A stretch of DNA of 64,000 bases from an uncultured Collinsella sp. (GCA_902479075.1 CABSNK010000010.1:1-64000); one strand, 5' to 3'. Positions 52,258-61,805 are shown, counted from the stretch's first letter. The notes: generated by a model not told the origin, from the letters alone. Made by a program: numbers and translations.

Positions 52258-53985
52258 CTACATACGCCCCAATTCGCCCACGATATGGCCCACGCGATCC
52301 TCGGGTTCCTTGACCTCGACGCCGTTGTAGCGGAAGAACCGCGCCGGGTCGTGCATCAGGTCCTCGAGCGGCACCAGCACAAAATCACGCTCGCCAATGA
52401 GCGGATGCGGCAGGCGCAGCTTCTTGCCGCCGTGGGTCTCGCCATCCATCCACAGCAGGTCCAGGTCGATGGTGCGCGGACCATTGGCCTTGGCCTTTTT
52501 GGAACGGTCGCGACCCAGCTCGGCCTCGATCTTCATAAGCTCATCGAGCAGTACCAACGGCGCCAGCTCGGTCTTGATCTCAATGACGGCATTAGCAAAG
52601 GCGTCCTGGCGCGTCTCGTAGGCCGGCTCGCTCTCGTAGATGCGCGAGCAGTTGGACACGCAGGTGAGCGGGATTTCGGCGATCATGTCGCGTGCGGCGC
52701 GGATGTTGTCGCAACGATGCCCCAGGTTGGAGCCCACGGCCACAAACGCGCGACGCGGCTGCGGCTTAGCAACAGCCCAGTAACCGTTCAGGAACTGCGC
52801 AAAGCCCGCGACGTCGTGCACGCGCACAATGTTGGCACCGGCCTGGATAGCGCCCAGGCACACGCCGAACGTGGCGGCATCGCGCTCGGCGGCCTCGGTC
52901 ACGCCCGAGACAGCGCCCACGAAGCGCTTGCGCGACACGGCGCACATGAGCGGATATCCCAGCGACGCCATCTTGGCGGTCTCGCGCTGGATGACGATAT
53001 CCTCGTTGGCCGTCTTGCCAAAGCCCGGGCCCGGATCGATGCAGATGCGGTCGCGCGACACGCCGGCGTGGATGAGTGCGCGGGCCTGATCGGACAGAAA
53101 GCCCATGACGCGGCGCATGATGGGCGCCGAATCAGGCAGGGTAAAGCGGCGAAGCTGCGAGGTGGGAACATAAGCCTCCTCGCGGCGGGCGCTGCGGCGC
53201 ATCATGGCGGCCAGGTGATCGCTGGGCTCCGGCGAGGACTCAGGGTTCGCGGCGGCCTCGGCGACAGGGGCGGCCTCTTCGGCAGCCGGTGCCTCCTGCT
53301 TCTGCTCGTCCGTAGGCTCGGACGCGGGCTCCGGATCTCCAAACGGCAGCGAGGGCTGCACCACGCCACCCGGCAGCTTGGCCTCCGTCTTGGGCTCGCC
53401 CAGCAACTTGCCACGGCGACGGCGGGCAGGCTTCTCCGCCTCGCGCGCGGCCTCAGCAGCTGCCTCGCGCGCCTTCTCGGCAACAAACGCCGCGGCAGAG
53501 GTATCAAGCTGCACCGTCGCGTGCGTACGAGCGGAAGCGGCGACCTCGCCGGCGTGCATCACGATAACGCCGCAGGTGCTCGTCTTAACAAACTCAACCA
53601 TCTTGGGGTCGGTGAAGCCCGTCACGTCGTTGACGATAGAGGCGCCGCAGCGCACGGCCGCCTTAGCAACCGCCACGTGGCGCGTGTCAATCGAGACGAT
53701 AGCGCCCTCTTTGGCCAGCGCGCGCACCACGGGCAGCACGCGGCGAGCCTCCTCGTCGGGGTTGACCGGGGTAAAACCAGGGCGCGTGGACTCGCCGCCC
53801 ACGTCGATGATGTCGGCGCCGGCGTCGAGCATCGCCAGGCCGTACTCGATGGCGGCATCCGGGTCGAAGTGTTCCCCGCCATCGCTAAACGAATCGGGCG
53901 TCACGTTGAGGACGCCCATGATGCGCGGACGGTCAAAGCTGAGCTCGTACTTTCCGCACCGCCATGTCTTGCTATCGTTCGCCAT
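52258..53985 (-). CDS. folP-folK: Fused dihydropteroate synthase-HPPK (FolP-FolK) with large insertion
   Basis: 575 residues. N-terminal DHPS domain: MGVLNVTPDSFSDGG near 25, DVGGESTRPG near 65, IVNDVTGF near 120, then DPGPGFGK and 'RFVGAV' in the second half. Between VIVMHAGE (about 145) and ICIDPGPGFGK (about 305) lies an Ala/Glu/Pro-rich insertion of roughly 150 residues; a typical DHPS has a short loop there. From about 420 the HPPK domain begins (AFVAVGSNLG, GPRTIDLDLLW, LPHPLIGERDFVL). The two enzymes run consecutive steps of folate synthesis. The ATG at 53985 (MANDSK) has GAGGAGG upstream. The insertion looks disordered and may move freely. Confidence 0.9.
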   Translation of the reverse strand: MANDSKTWRCGKYELSFDRPRIMGVLNVTPDSFSDGGEHFDPDAAIEYGLAMLDAGADIIDVGGESTRPGFTPVNPDEEARRVLPVVRALAKEGAIVSIDTRHVAVAKAAVRCGASIVNDVTGFTDPKMVEFVKTSTCGVIVMHAGEVAASARTHATVQLDTSAAAFVAEKAREAAAEAAREAEKPARRRRGKLLGEPKTEAKLPGGVVQPSLPFGDPEPASEPTDEQKQEAPAAEEAAPVAEAAANPESSPEPSDHLAAMMRRSARREEAYVPTSQLRRFTLPDSAPIMRRVMGFLSDQARALIHAGVSRDRICIDPGPGFGKTANEDIVIQRETAKMASLGYPLMCAVSRKRFVGAVSGVTEAAERDAATFGVCLGAIQAGANIVRVHDVAGFAQFLNGYWAVAKPQPRRAFVAVGSNLGHRCDNIRAARDMIAEIPLTCVSNCSRIYESEPAYETRQDAFANAVIEIKTELAPLVLLDELMKIEAELGRDRSKKAKANGPRTIDLDLLWMDGETHGGKKLRLPHPLIGERDFVLVPLEDLMHDPARFFRYNGVEVKEPEDRVGHIVGELGRM

Positions 53986-54079
53986 GAACATCCTCCTCAA
54001 ATGCCCGCGCCGCCGCGCTCGGGCGCAGACGGCGGGGTCGCTTTGCAATCAGTCTTTCTATTGTATCCGCGCACACGGG

Positions 54080-54832
54080 CTAGAACGCAAACGCGGCCGC
54101 GATGTCGCAAGAAATCAGCAGGTCGGCATTTGCATCCTGATCGGTGGGAGCAAGATTGCAAATGGCCAGCGTATCGCCGGTAAAGTAACGCGTAAGGCCC
54201 GCCGCCGGATACACCACGAGCGAGGTCCCGCCCACAATGAGGGCATCGGCCGCGGCGATGGCGGCAACGGCGCCGGTCAGCACATGCTCGTCGAGCGGCT
54301 CCTCGTAGAGCACCACATCGGGCTTGATGCGCCCACCGCACGCAGGACACACGGGTACGCCCGCGGCGTCCTCGTGCTCGCGCGAGCAAATCCACTCGGC
54401 GCTATAGACCGCGCCGCACGACTGGCAAATGTTGCGATGGACCGATCCGTGCAGCTCGAACACGCGCTGCGAGCCGGCCATCTGATGCAGGCCGTCGATA
54501 TTTTGCGTCACCACGGCATTTAGCTTACCGGCCCGCTCCAGCTCGGCCAGCTTGGTGTGGCAGCGGTTGGGCTTGGCGCCAAGCGCAATCATCTTGGTGC
54601 GGTAGAAGTCGAAGAACTCGGCCGGATGTGCCTCATAAAAGCTATGCGAAAGCATAGTCTCGGGCGGGTAGGCAAACTGCTGGTGATACAGGCCGTCCAC
54701 GCTGCGGAAATCGGGGATGCCACTCGCCGTGGAAACACCAGCGCCGCCAAAGAAGACCACGCGCTTGTGGGTACCGAACAGCTCCGCCAGCGCAGCGGAG
54801 GCCTGCTTGGGGTCCGTTATCGCCTGCGTCAT
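54080..54832 (-). CDS. cobB: NAD-dependent protein deacylase (Sir2/CobB)
   Basis: 250 residues. Removes acetyl or succinyl groups from lysines with NAD+. Motifs: GAGVSTASGIPDFR near 32, NIDGLHQ near 110, catalytic His in FELHGSVH near 130, structural zinc CQSCG and CPACGG at about 140 and 168. The start ATG at 54832 has GGAGGACTCAT upstream; an earlier in-frame start has no RBS. Lies just upstream of folPK on the same strand. Confidence 0.96.
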   Translation of the reverse strand: MTQAITDPKQASAALAELFGTHKRVVFFGGAGVSTASGIPDFRSVDGLYHQQFAYPPETMLSHSFYEAHPAEFFDFYRTKMIALGAKPNRCHTKLAELERAGKLNAVVTQNIDGLHQMAGSQRVFELHGSVHRNICQSCGAVYSAEWICSREHEDAAGVPVCPACGGRIKPDVVLYEEPLDEHVLTGAVAAIAAADALIVGGTSLVVYPAAGLTRYFTGDTLAICNLAPTDQDANADLLISCDIAAAFAF

Positions 54833-54967
54833 ATGAGTCCTCCGTCCTTGTTGGTCGGGCAGCATCGGTCGACATCCCGGCATGCAGCCTTTGGGTCAGC
54901 ACGCGCGGAGCCCACCCCGCCCCTGTTGCGCTAATCTTAAGCCTGCAAACCCCGTCGAAAGGACACC

Positions 54968-55786
54968 ATGCCTCAGACTTACACTTTCGCCTCGTGGAAC
55001 GTCAACGGCCTGCGCGCCGTGCTCAAAAAGGACCCAAGCTTCATTCAAATCGCGCAGGAGCTCAATGTCGATATCCTGGCGCTGCAGGAGACCAAGCTAC
55101 AGGAGGGGCAGGCTGATATCGACCTGCCCGGCTATCACCAAACCTGGAGCTACGCCGAGCGCAAAGGCTATTCGGGCACTGCGGTCTTTAGCCGCCAGGA
55201 ACCGCTGCGCACACTGCACGCCGATGCGCTGCTACCCTACGCTAGCGAGGGCGAGACGGCAGAGCTCGTGGCGCAGGCCGCGACCGAGGGCCGCGTCTGC
55301 GCGCTCGAGTTCGACAAGTTTTGGTTTGTCGACGTCTATACGCCCAACGCCCAAAATGAGCTCGCGCGCATCGATGTGCGCATGGCCTGGGACGATGCCT
55401 ATCGCGGCTTTTTGAGCGCGCTTGAGCACGAGACCGGCAAGCCCGTGGTGACCTGCGGCGACTTTAACGTGGCGCACGAGGAAATCGACCTTAAGAACCC
55501 CAAGTCCAACCGCGGCAACGCAGGATTTTCGGACGAGGAGCGCGGTAAGTTTACCGAGCTGCTCGACGCCGGTTTTACCGATACCTGGCGCGCGGCAAAC
55601 CCCGACGTCGAGGGCGTCTACAGCTGGTGGAGCTATCGTTTTAATGCCCGCAAGAACAACGCCGGCTGGCGCATCGATTACTTCCTGGTGAGCGACGCCA
55701 TCGCCGGCAACGTGCGCGGCACCGGCATCCGCGGCGACATCTTTGGCAGCGACCACTGCCCCGTCACCCTCACCCTGGAGCTCTAA
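54968..55786 (+). CDS. xth: Exodeoxyribonuclease III
   Basis: 272 residues. AP endonuclease/3'-5' exonuclease. Motifs NVNGLRA, LQETKLQEGQ (Glu ligand), CGDFNVAH, WRIDYFLVSD and GSDHCPVTL (catalytic His) are all present in order. Alone on the plus strand, convergent with the ECF transporter genes. Confidence 0.96.
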   Translation: MPQTYTFASWNVNGLRAVLKKDPSFIQIAQELNVDILALQETKLQEGQADIDLPGYHQTWSYAERKGYSGTAVFSRQEPLRTLHADALLPYASEGETAELVAQAATEGRVCALEFDKFWFVDVYTPNAQNELARIDVRMAWDDAYRGFLSALEHETGKPVVTCGDFNVAHEEIDLKNPKSNRGNAGFSDEERGKFTELLDAGFTDTWRAANPDVEGVYSWWSYRFNARKNNAGWRIDYFLVSDAIAGNVRGTGIRGDIFGSDHCPVTLTLEL

Positions 55787-55793
55787 CCCCAAC

Positions 55794-55824
55794 TGATCCC
55801 TCGGGGACGGAAGAAAACGGATCA
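55794..55824. repeat. 31-base motif, copy 4 (inverted)
   Basis: TGATCCCTCGGGGACGGAAG then AAAACGGATCA, the reverse complement of the copies next to the adhesin. It lies eight bases after the xth stop. Confidence 0.7.
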
Positions 55825-55846
55825 TCTGACCTCGTCCCCCTATAAG

Positions 55847-55909
55847 TTGCGGTGGAATAGTTCCTGCTTCGGCCCCAAACAGCCAAAAACGAGAACTATT
55901 CCACCGCAA
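55847..55909. repeat. Gene-end palindrome, 17-bp perfect arms
   Basis: TTGCGGTGGAATAGTTC (55847-55863) and its exact complement (55893-55909), with a 29-base loop. Arms unlike those of other palindromes. Confidence 0.75.
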
Positions 55910-55933
55910 GTTCGTGAGGGAACGCGAAATGCC

Positions 55934-56647
55934 CTACAGTCCGTATTTCACGACGACTCGGTTGATACGGCGACACCAGGGCTTGTACAGGGCGGCCAAG
56001 AACACGCAGGTCGCGAGGCCGTGTGTGATATCGAACGGCACCGCCGTGGCAAGACGCGCCACGGCGCCCGCCCACGTGAGCGGCTGCACAAAACCGATGA
56101 TGTCGTAGGCATTGATTACAACGCCGTAGAGCAGGCCCGATGCAAAGCCGTACGCCATCAGCGCCGGCATGCGCACAGCTCCATCCGCGCGGTCGAACGC
56201 ACCCGCATGCGCCAGCACGCCGCCAACATAGCCAACCAGACCCCAGGCATACATCTGCCACGGCGTCCACATGCCCTGCCCAAAAAAGAAATTGCTGGTC
56301 AGCGCCGCCAGCGCACCAACCATAAAGCCGTTACGACGACCGAGCGTCGACCCGGCGATAATGGCGATGGCGCTCACGGGTTTAAAGTCGGGAATGGGGC
56401 CAAACAGGATGCGCCCCGCCGCGGCCAACGCCGCCAACACCAGCGTGGGCATAATCTGTCGCAGGCCCGGGCGCGACGCCTCGTAGCCCGCAAAGAACAG
56501 CGCGAGCACCAGCGCTACCACGACAAGCATGGCAAGCGCCGCCTGCTCAATGCCCGCCAGCAACGCCGCGGCCATCACTGCCGGCACCGCCAGGAGCAGC
56601 GGGATCTCCAGTTTTGCGAGTAGGCGCGAGGCGCGATGATCCATCAT
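55934..56647 (-). CDS. ECF transporter S component
   Basis: 237 residues, six helices. 'RILFGPIPDFKPVSAIAIIAGSTLGRRNGFMVGALAALTSNFFFGQGMWTPWQMYAWGLVGY' is the hallmark of ECF substrate-binding components of unassigned specificity. The ATG at 56647 overlaps the ATPase gene stop region (TGATGGG), with weak RBS. It is last of the ecfT-ecfA-S operon. Substrate (a vitamin or metal) cannot be inferred. Confidence 0.85.
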   Translation of the reverse strand: MMDHRASRLLAKLEIPLLLAVPAVMAAALLAGIEQAALAMLVVVALVLALFFAGYEASRPGLRQIMPTLVLAALAAAGRILFGPIPDFKPVSAIAIIAGSTLGRRNGFMVGALAALTSNFFFGQGMWTPWQMYAWGLVGYVGGVLAHAGAFDRADGAVRMPALMAYGFASGLLYGVVINAYDIIGFVQPLTWAGAVARLATAVPFDITHGLATCVFLAALYKPWCRRINRVVVKYGL

Positions 56648-56651
56648 CCCA

Positions 56652-58106
56652 TCACGCCCTGTAGAACACGTTGTCGGAAAAAAAGTCGGCCGGCGGCTCC
56701 ATGCAGGCAATCTCACCGTCGAACATCATGGCAATGTCATCGGCAACCTGCTCGGCAAAATCCAGATCGTGCGTGGCCATGATGACGGTACCGCCAGCCT
56801 CCGCATGGCCACGCAGGGCGCGGGCGATGATGCGGCGGCTGGCCAGGTCCAAGCCCTTGGTGGGCTCATCGAGCAATAGCAGCTCGGGGCCAATCAGCAG
56901 CAGCTTTGCCAACGCAAGCAGTTGACGTTGCCCGCCCGAAAGATCGTACGGGTGGCGCCCATCCAGGTCCGACAACCCCAGGCTCGCCGCGCGCTCCCGC
57001 GCCACAGCCTCGTCATATCCGCAGGTCGAAGCCCATTCCATCAGCTCGTCGCGCACCGTCTCGGCAACCAGCAACGCCTTGGGATTCTGAGGCAGCAGCG
57101 CTGCCGATCCCGCCCCGCGCTCCATATGCCCACGCTGCAACTTGACCGTCTTGGCCAGCACCGAAAGCATTGTCGACTTACCACAGCCGTTGCCGCCCAC
57201 AATCGCATGCACCGCACCGGCCGAAAACGCCACGTCGAGTCCGCGCAGCACCCAACCGCCCGCGCGATCGTAGCGAAACCAGCCCTCGCGAATAGCTGCC
57301 GCCGCACTCGTCGCCGCCACCTGCGCGGGCCAGCAAGAGTCCAAAGCCAAAAGTCCCTCGCGACTACCCAAACTCGCTAGGTCAGCCACCTCGCACACGC
57401 GTCCGCCCTCAATCCGGTACGCACACGTCGCGTATTCGAGCATCGGCCGCGGTTGATGCGTTGCCACGACAACCGTGCAGCCCAGTTCGCGGTTCACGCG
57501 GAACAGCGCATGCAGAAAACTCTTCTCGGCAACGGGATCCAGTTGGGACGTGGGCTCGTCAAGCAGAAGCACGCGCGGACGCAGCGCCAGCACGGCCGCC
57601 AGCGACAGCAGCTGCTTGCGTCCGCCCGAAAGCGTATCGGTATCGCGGTGGAGCCAATCCTCCAACCCGAAGAAATAGCTGGTCTCGGCCACGCGACGGC
57701 GCATCTCGTCGCGCGACATGCCTAGGTTTTCCAGGCCAAACGCCATCTCGTGCCACACGGTTTCGCACACGATCTGGTTCTCGGGGTCCTGAAACACATA
57801 GCCCACGCGCTCCGCGGACGCCCGAACATCCATGTCGGCAACGCTCTCGCCCAGCACGCGCAGCTCGCCGGAGCATTCGCCCGTCGGCGAAATCTCGGGC
57901 TTGAGCAGCGAGAGCAGCGTCGACTTGCCTGACCCGGTACCGCCAACGAGCAACGCAAACGCCCCTTGGGGAACACACCAATCGAGCTCCTCGAACACTG
58001 GCGCCTCGGCCCCGGGGTAGGCAAAGCGCAGGCCCCGCACTTCAATCGCCGGCGTATCCGGGGCGCACGCCACGCCCGCCATCATGCTCCCGTCCAACCG
58101 AGCCAT
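56652..58106 (-). CDS. ECF transporter ATPase, two ABC domains fused
   Basis: 484 residues with two full ABC cassettes. First: Walker A GGTGSGKST near 55, signature LSGGRKQLL, Walker B VLLLDEPTSQLDP. Second: Walker A GGNGCGKST near 305, LSGGQRQLL, LLLLDEPTKGLD. So EcfA and EcfA' are joined in one polypeptide. Its start overlaps the EcfT stop (TGATG). It powers uptake with EcfT and the S component. Confidence 0.94.
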   Translation of the reverse strand: MARLDGSMMAGVACAPDTPAIEVRGLRFAYPGAEAPVFEELDWCVPQGAFALLVGGTGSGKSTLLSLLKPEISPTGECSGELRVLGESVADMDVRASAERVGYVFQDPENQIVCETVWHEMAFGLENLGMSRDEMRRRVAETSYFFGLEDWLHRDTDTLSGGRKQLLSLAAVLALRPRVLLLDEPTSQLDPVAEKSFLHALFRVNRELGCTVVVATHQPRPMLEYATCAYRIEGGRVCEVADLASLGSREGLLALDSCWPAQVAATSAAAAIREGWFRYDRAGGWVLRGLDVAFSAGAVHAIVGGNGCGKSTMLSVLAKTVKLQRGHMERGAGSAALLPQNPKALLVAETVRDELMEWASTCGYDEAVARERAASLGLSDLDGRHPYDLSGGQRQLLALAKLLLIGPELLLLDEPTKGLDLASRRIIARALRGHAEAGGTVIMATHDLDFAEQVADDIAMMFDGEIACMEPPADFFSDNVFYRA

Positions 58107-58984
58107 CAGCCAAACCTCTTCTCGTCAATCGCGTACAGCACGCAGGGCAGCGCCATCCAGGCCGCATATACGACATAGCCCAGCCACGGCGCCGGCACCG
58201 ATAGTTGCGGGTAAAACGAATACTGCGCCATCGCGGTCCACGCCACTGCCGTCGTGGCCACGCCAAACAGCGCAAGCCCAACCAGCGCGGCAACATCGCC
58301 GCGCCCCAGCCGATACCGCGCGTACGTCGTGCGGCGTGTCGCGGCGCCCCACCCACGGGAGCGCATAGCGTCCGCGCGCTCCAGCGAATCTTCCATGCCC
58401 CAGCCCATCAACACGCTCGACGCCCGCAGGCGCGAGCGCACGGGGTCGGCCGGCGCGCGGCCAGGCACATCAATCGCATCCTGCACCGCCAGCACCGTAC
58501 GACCGCGGCGCAAAAACTGCGGGATAAGCCGCATGCACATCGAGATCATGAGCGAGATCACCGGCGCGGCGTTACCCAAAAGCGCAAGCACCTTGTCGTA
58601 GCCAAGCATCGATGCCGCCGCCTCAAACCACAGCACGCTCGCCACAAACAGCCCGCCCATGCACAGGCCGTAAACCATGCTCTCTAGATACACCGCACGC
58701 ATGCCAATATGGAACAGCTCCGTCGAGCCCGAGGCGCTAAACAGCGGATTGAGTACCGCGATGATCAAAATCACCGGCAGCTGCCAGCGAAGCGCCCCCA
58801 ACGTGCGCGCGGCGCCGCGCGTCGCAAACCCGTACGCCAGCCCGCCCGCAAGCGACAGCGCAATCAGCACCGGCTGCATCGAGAACATAGTGAGTCCCAG
58901 CGTCAGCACCGTGTAGAGCGCCGGCACCGCCGGATGCGACATCGAAAATGCCGCGACGGGTTCGTTGCCCGATTCCTCTCGCAT
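58106..58984 (-). CDS. ecfT: ECF transporter T component (EcfT/CbiQ-like)
   Basis: 292 residues if the ATG at 58984 is used. Five helices and the coupling motif 'SVLMGWGMEDSLERADAMRSRGWG', a variant of the EcfT Ala-Arg-Gly arms. Start is uncertain: in-frame ATGs also exist at 59005 and 59083, and none has a good RBS. First gene of the ECF operon; divergent from glmU. Confidence 0.85.
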   Translation of the reverse strand: MREESGNEPVAAFSMSHPAVPALYTVLTLGLTMFSMQPVLIALSLAGGLAYGFATRGAARTLGALRWQLPVILIIAVLNPLFSASGSTELFHIGMRAVYLESMVYGLCMGGLFVASVLWFEAAASMLGYDKVLALLGNAAPVISLMISMCMRLIPQFLRRGRTVLAVQDAIDVPGRAPADPVRSRLRASSVLMGWGMEDSLERADAMRSRGWGAATRRTTYARYRLGRGDVAALVGLALFGVATTAVAWTAMAQYSFYPQLSVPAPWLGYVVYAAWMALPCVLYAIDEKRFG

Positions 58985-59189
58985 GATATCCACGGGCACC
59001 CCCATCCCTCGCTCAAAACGCCAACGCCGCAGCGCCGCCGCCATGCACAACCAGCGCAAACACCACGCCGGCGGCAGTGACATCGGCCGTCACGCGTCAA
59101 TCGTTACGCGCTCATCATATGCCTGCGGTATCATATTGTGCCGTGTATCGTTTCCAAACACACGTCTCTATAACGTAACAGGAGATCAC

Positions 59190-60602
59190 ATGGACGCAAC
59201 CGCAATTATCCTCGCCGCCGGCGAGGGCACCCGCATGAAGTCGAACCACTGCAAGGTTTCGCACAAGATCCTGGGCAAGCCCATGGTCCAGTGGATCGTC
59301 GACGCCACCATCAAGGCCGGCTGCAGCCGCGTCGTGGTCGTCATCGGCAGCCACGCCGACGAGATGCGCGCCCTTATCGACGGCGCCTACGCCAACAGCG
59401 CCACCAAGGTCGAGTGCGTCGAGCAGACCGAGCGCCTGGGCACCGGCCACGCCGTCAAGGTCGCGCTCGAGGCCTGCGGCATCACGCAAGGCCCCGTCGT
59501 CGTGCTCAACGGCGACCTGCCGCTCATCACCGCCGACACGGTCGCCAAGTTCGCGCAGACCGTCGCTACCGGCGAGCTCGCCTGCACCGTCATGACCATG
59601 ACCCCGCCCGACCCCTTCGGCTACGGCCGCATCAAGCTGGGCGCCGACGGCCAGATCGAGCGCATCATCGAGCAGAAGGACTGCACGCCCGAACAGGCCG
59701 CCACGCTGCTCGAGTGCAACGCCGGCTGCTACGCCTTCGACGGCGCGCAGCTCGCCGCGCACATCGACGAGATCGGCAACGACAACGCGCAGTCCGAGTA
59801 CTATCTGCCCGACATGCTCGAGATCCTCAAAGGCCACGGCCAGGCAGTCTCCATCTTCCACTGCGACGACTACCGCGACGGCCTGGGCGTCAACAGCCGT
59901 ATCCAGCTCGCACAGCTTACCGCCATCGCACGCGACCGCATCAACGAGCACTGGATGGCCGAAGGCGTTACCTTCATCGACCCCACGCAGGCCTGGATCG
60001 GCCCCGATGCCGTTATCGGCCGCGATACCGTCGTGTGGCCGCAGACGCACCTGATCGGCCACGTCACCGTGGGCGAGGAGTGCCAGCTCGGCCCCAACAG
60101 CCGCCTCACCGACACCACCGTCGGCAGTGGCTGCACCATCGATGAGACCATCGCCATCGAAGCTGTCATCGAGAACGGCGTCGACTGCGGCCCGCGCGCC
60201 TACCTGCGCCCGGGCACCCACATGCTCGACGGCTCCAAAGCCGGCACGCACGTGGAGATCAAGAAGTCCACGATCGGCGAGGGTTCCAAGGTGCCCCACC
60301 TGTCCTACATCGGCGATACCACCATGGGCTCCGGCGTCAACGTGGGCGCGGGCTCTATCACCTGCAACTACGACGGCGTTCACAAGCACAAGACCGTCAT
60401 CGGCAAGGATGCCTTCATCGGTTCCGACACCATGATGGTCGCGCCCGCCCAGATTGGCGACGGTGCACTCGTGGCCGCCGGCTCCGTCATCACCGAGCCG
60501 GTTCCGGCCGACGCACTCGGTCTGGGCCGCGCCCGTCAGGTAAATATTGAGGGCTGGGCCGCCGATTATCGCCGCCGTCTGCACGAGGACGACGAGGTAT
60601 AA
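59190..60602 (+). CDS. glmU: Bifunctional GlmU (GlcNAc-1-P uridyltransferase/acetyltransferase)
   Basis: 470 residues. N-terminal nucleotidyltransferase with LAAGEGTRMKS and NGDLPLI; C-terminal left-handed beta-helix acetyltransferase with 'GSKAGTHVEIKKSTIGEGSKVPHLSYIGD' and 'NYDGVHKHKTVIG' (acetyl-CoA site). Makes UDP-GlcNAc for peptidoglycan. AACAGGAGATCAC precedes the ATG; the frame is open upstream but no start there has an RBS. Followed by a terminator, then prs. Confidence 0.96.
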   Translation: MDATAIILAAGEGTRMKSNHCKVSHKILGKPMVQWIVDATIKAGCSRVVVVIGSHADEMRALIDGAYANSATKVECVEQTERLGTGHAVKVALEACGITQGPVVVLNGDLPLITADTVAKFAQTVATGELACTVMTMTPPDPFGYGRIKLGADGQIERIIEQKDCTPEQAATLLECNAGCYAFDGAQLAAHIDEIGNDNAQSEYYLPDMLEILKGHGQAVSIFHCDDYRDGLGVNSRIQLAQLTAIARDRINEHWMAEGVTFIDPTQAWIGPDAVIGRDTVVWPQTHLIGHVTVGEECQLGPNSRLTDTTVGSGCTIDETIAIEAVIENGVDCGPRAYLRPGTHMLDGSKAGTHVEIKKSTIGEGSKVPHLSYIGDTTMGSGVNVGAGSITCNYDGVHKHKTVIGKDAFIGSDTMMVAPAQIGDGALVAAGSVITEPVPADALGLGRARQVNIEGWAADYRRRLHEDDEV

Positions 60603-60617
60603 CGTTTTACCAAGCAT

Positions 60618-60653
60618 AAAAGGAGCTGTTCCCATGGGGACGGCTCCTTTTTC
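60618..60653 (+). terminator. Terminator after glmU
   Basis: AAAGGAGC pairs with GCTCCTTT, inner TTCCC/GGGGA, followed by TTTTTCT. Confidence 0.9.
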
Positions 60654-60743
60654 TATCGTGACCTGCGCGACCGGATGAGTGGTCGGTTCGTGTCCGTTGA
60701 CGGTAAAGACGTTATCAAGGCTCGATAAGCCCCGTCACGCGGT

Positions 60744-60749
60744 TACAAT
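60744..60749 (+). promoter_or_regulatory. Candidate -10 box of prs
   Basis: TACAAT about 47 bases before the prs ATG; -35 not recognised. Confidence 0.35.
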
Positions 60750-60795
60750 GCAACAAGGCATCTATATGGCATTCGATGTATAAAGGAGAAGGGTA

Positions 60796-61782
60796 ATGCC
60801 GATTAATGATCCCGAGAAGTCGGAGAATATGCGCAAGTCCATCCGCGTGTATTCCGGTTCCTCCAACCGTCCCCTCGCTCAGAAGATCGCTGAGTACCTT
60901 GGGGTCGAGCTTTCGGGCCTTACGCTAAAGCAGTTCGCCAATGGTGAGATTTACGCCCGCTACGACGAGACCGTCCGCGGCGCCGACGTCTTCCTGATTC
61001 AGTCCGTGGCCGGCGGCAACGTCAACGACATGCTCATGGAGCTGCTCATCGCCACCGACGCTGCCAAGCGCGCATCCGCCCGCTCCATCACCGCCGTTAT
61101 CACCCACTACGGCTATGCCCGCCAGGACCGCAAGGCCGGCCCGCGCGAGCCCATCACCGCCCGCCTCGTCGCCAACCTGCTCGAGCGCGCCGGCGTCGAC
61201 CGCATCATCACCCTCGACCTGCACCAGGGTCAGATCCAGGGCTTCTTCGATATCCCGGTTAACCACCTGTCCGCACTGCCGCTGTTTGGCCAGTACTACA
61301 ACGACATGCACTTCGACACCGACAACCTGGTTGTCGTCTCCCCCGACGTGGGTCGTGCCAAGGCCGCCAAGAAGCTGTCCGACATGCTCGGCTGCGACCT
61401 GGCCATCGCCCACAAGGGCCGTCCGCGCCACAACGCCGCCGAGGTCATGGGCATCATCGGTGACATCAAGGGCAAGACCTGCATCATCAACGACGACATG
61501 ATCGACACCGCTGGCACCCTGTGCGCCAACGTCAAGGAGCTCAAGGCCATGGGCGCTGGCGACATCTACGTGTGCGCCACCCACGGCATCTTCTCCGGCC
61601 CTGCCATTGAGCGCCTGAACGACGCCCCCATCGTCGAGTGCGTCGTCACCGATGCCATCCCTGTCGAGGTCGGCGGCAAGATCAAGACCATCTCGGTCGC
61701 CGAGGAGTTTGCTCAGGCCATCTCCGCCGTTTACCACGAGGAGCCCGTCTCCACGCTCGTCGGCGGCGACTTCGCGCTGTAG
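60796..61782 (+). CDS. prs: Ribose-phosphate pyrophosphokinase (PRPP synthetase)
   Basis: 328 residues. Makes PRPP from ribose-5-phosphate and ATP for nucleotide, His and Trp synthesis. Motifs: 'QSVAGGNVNDMLMELLIATDA' , YGYARQDRK, DLHQGQIQGFF, VVSPDVGRAK, 'IINDDMIDTAGTL' (PRPP-binding loop). AAAGGAGAAGGGTA precedes the ATG. Codon use is strongly biased, as for an abundant protein. A large palindrome follows. Confidence 0.97.
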   Translation: MPINDPEKSENMRKSIRVYSGSSNRPLAQKIAEYLGVELSGLTLKQFANGEIYARYDETVRGADVFLIQSVAGGNVNDMLMELLIATDAAKRASARSITAVITHYGYARQDRKAGPREPITARLVANLLERAGVDRIITLDLHQGQIQGFFDIPVNHLSALPLFGQYYNDMHFDTDNLVVVSPDVGRAKAAKKLSDMLGCDLAIAHKGRPRHNAAEVMGIIGDIKGKTCIINDDMIDTAGTLCANVKELKAMGAGDIYVCATHGIFSGPAIERLNDAPIVECVVTDAIPVEVGGKIKTISVAEEFAQAISAVYHEEPVSTLVGGDFAL

Positions 61783-61805
61783 TCGCTCGACCCTCGCATC
61801 CCTCC

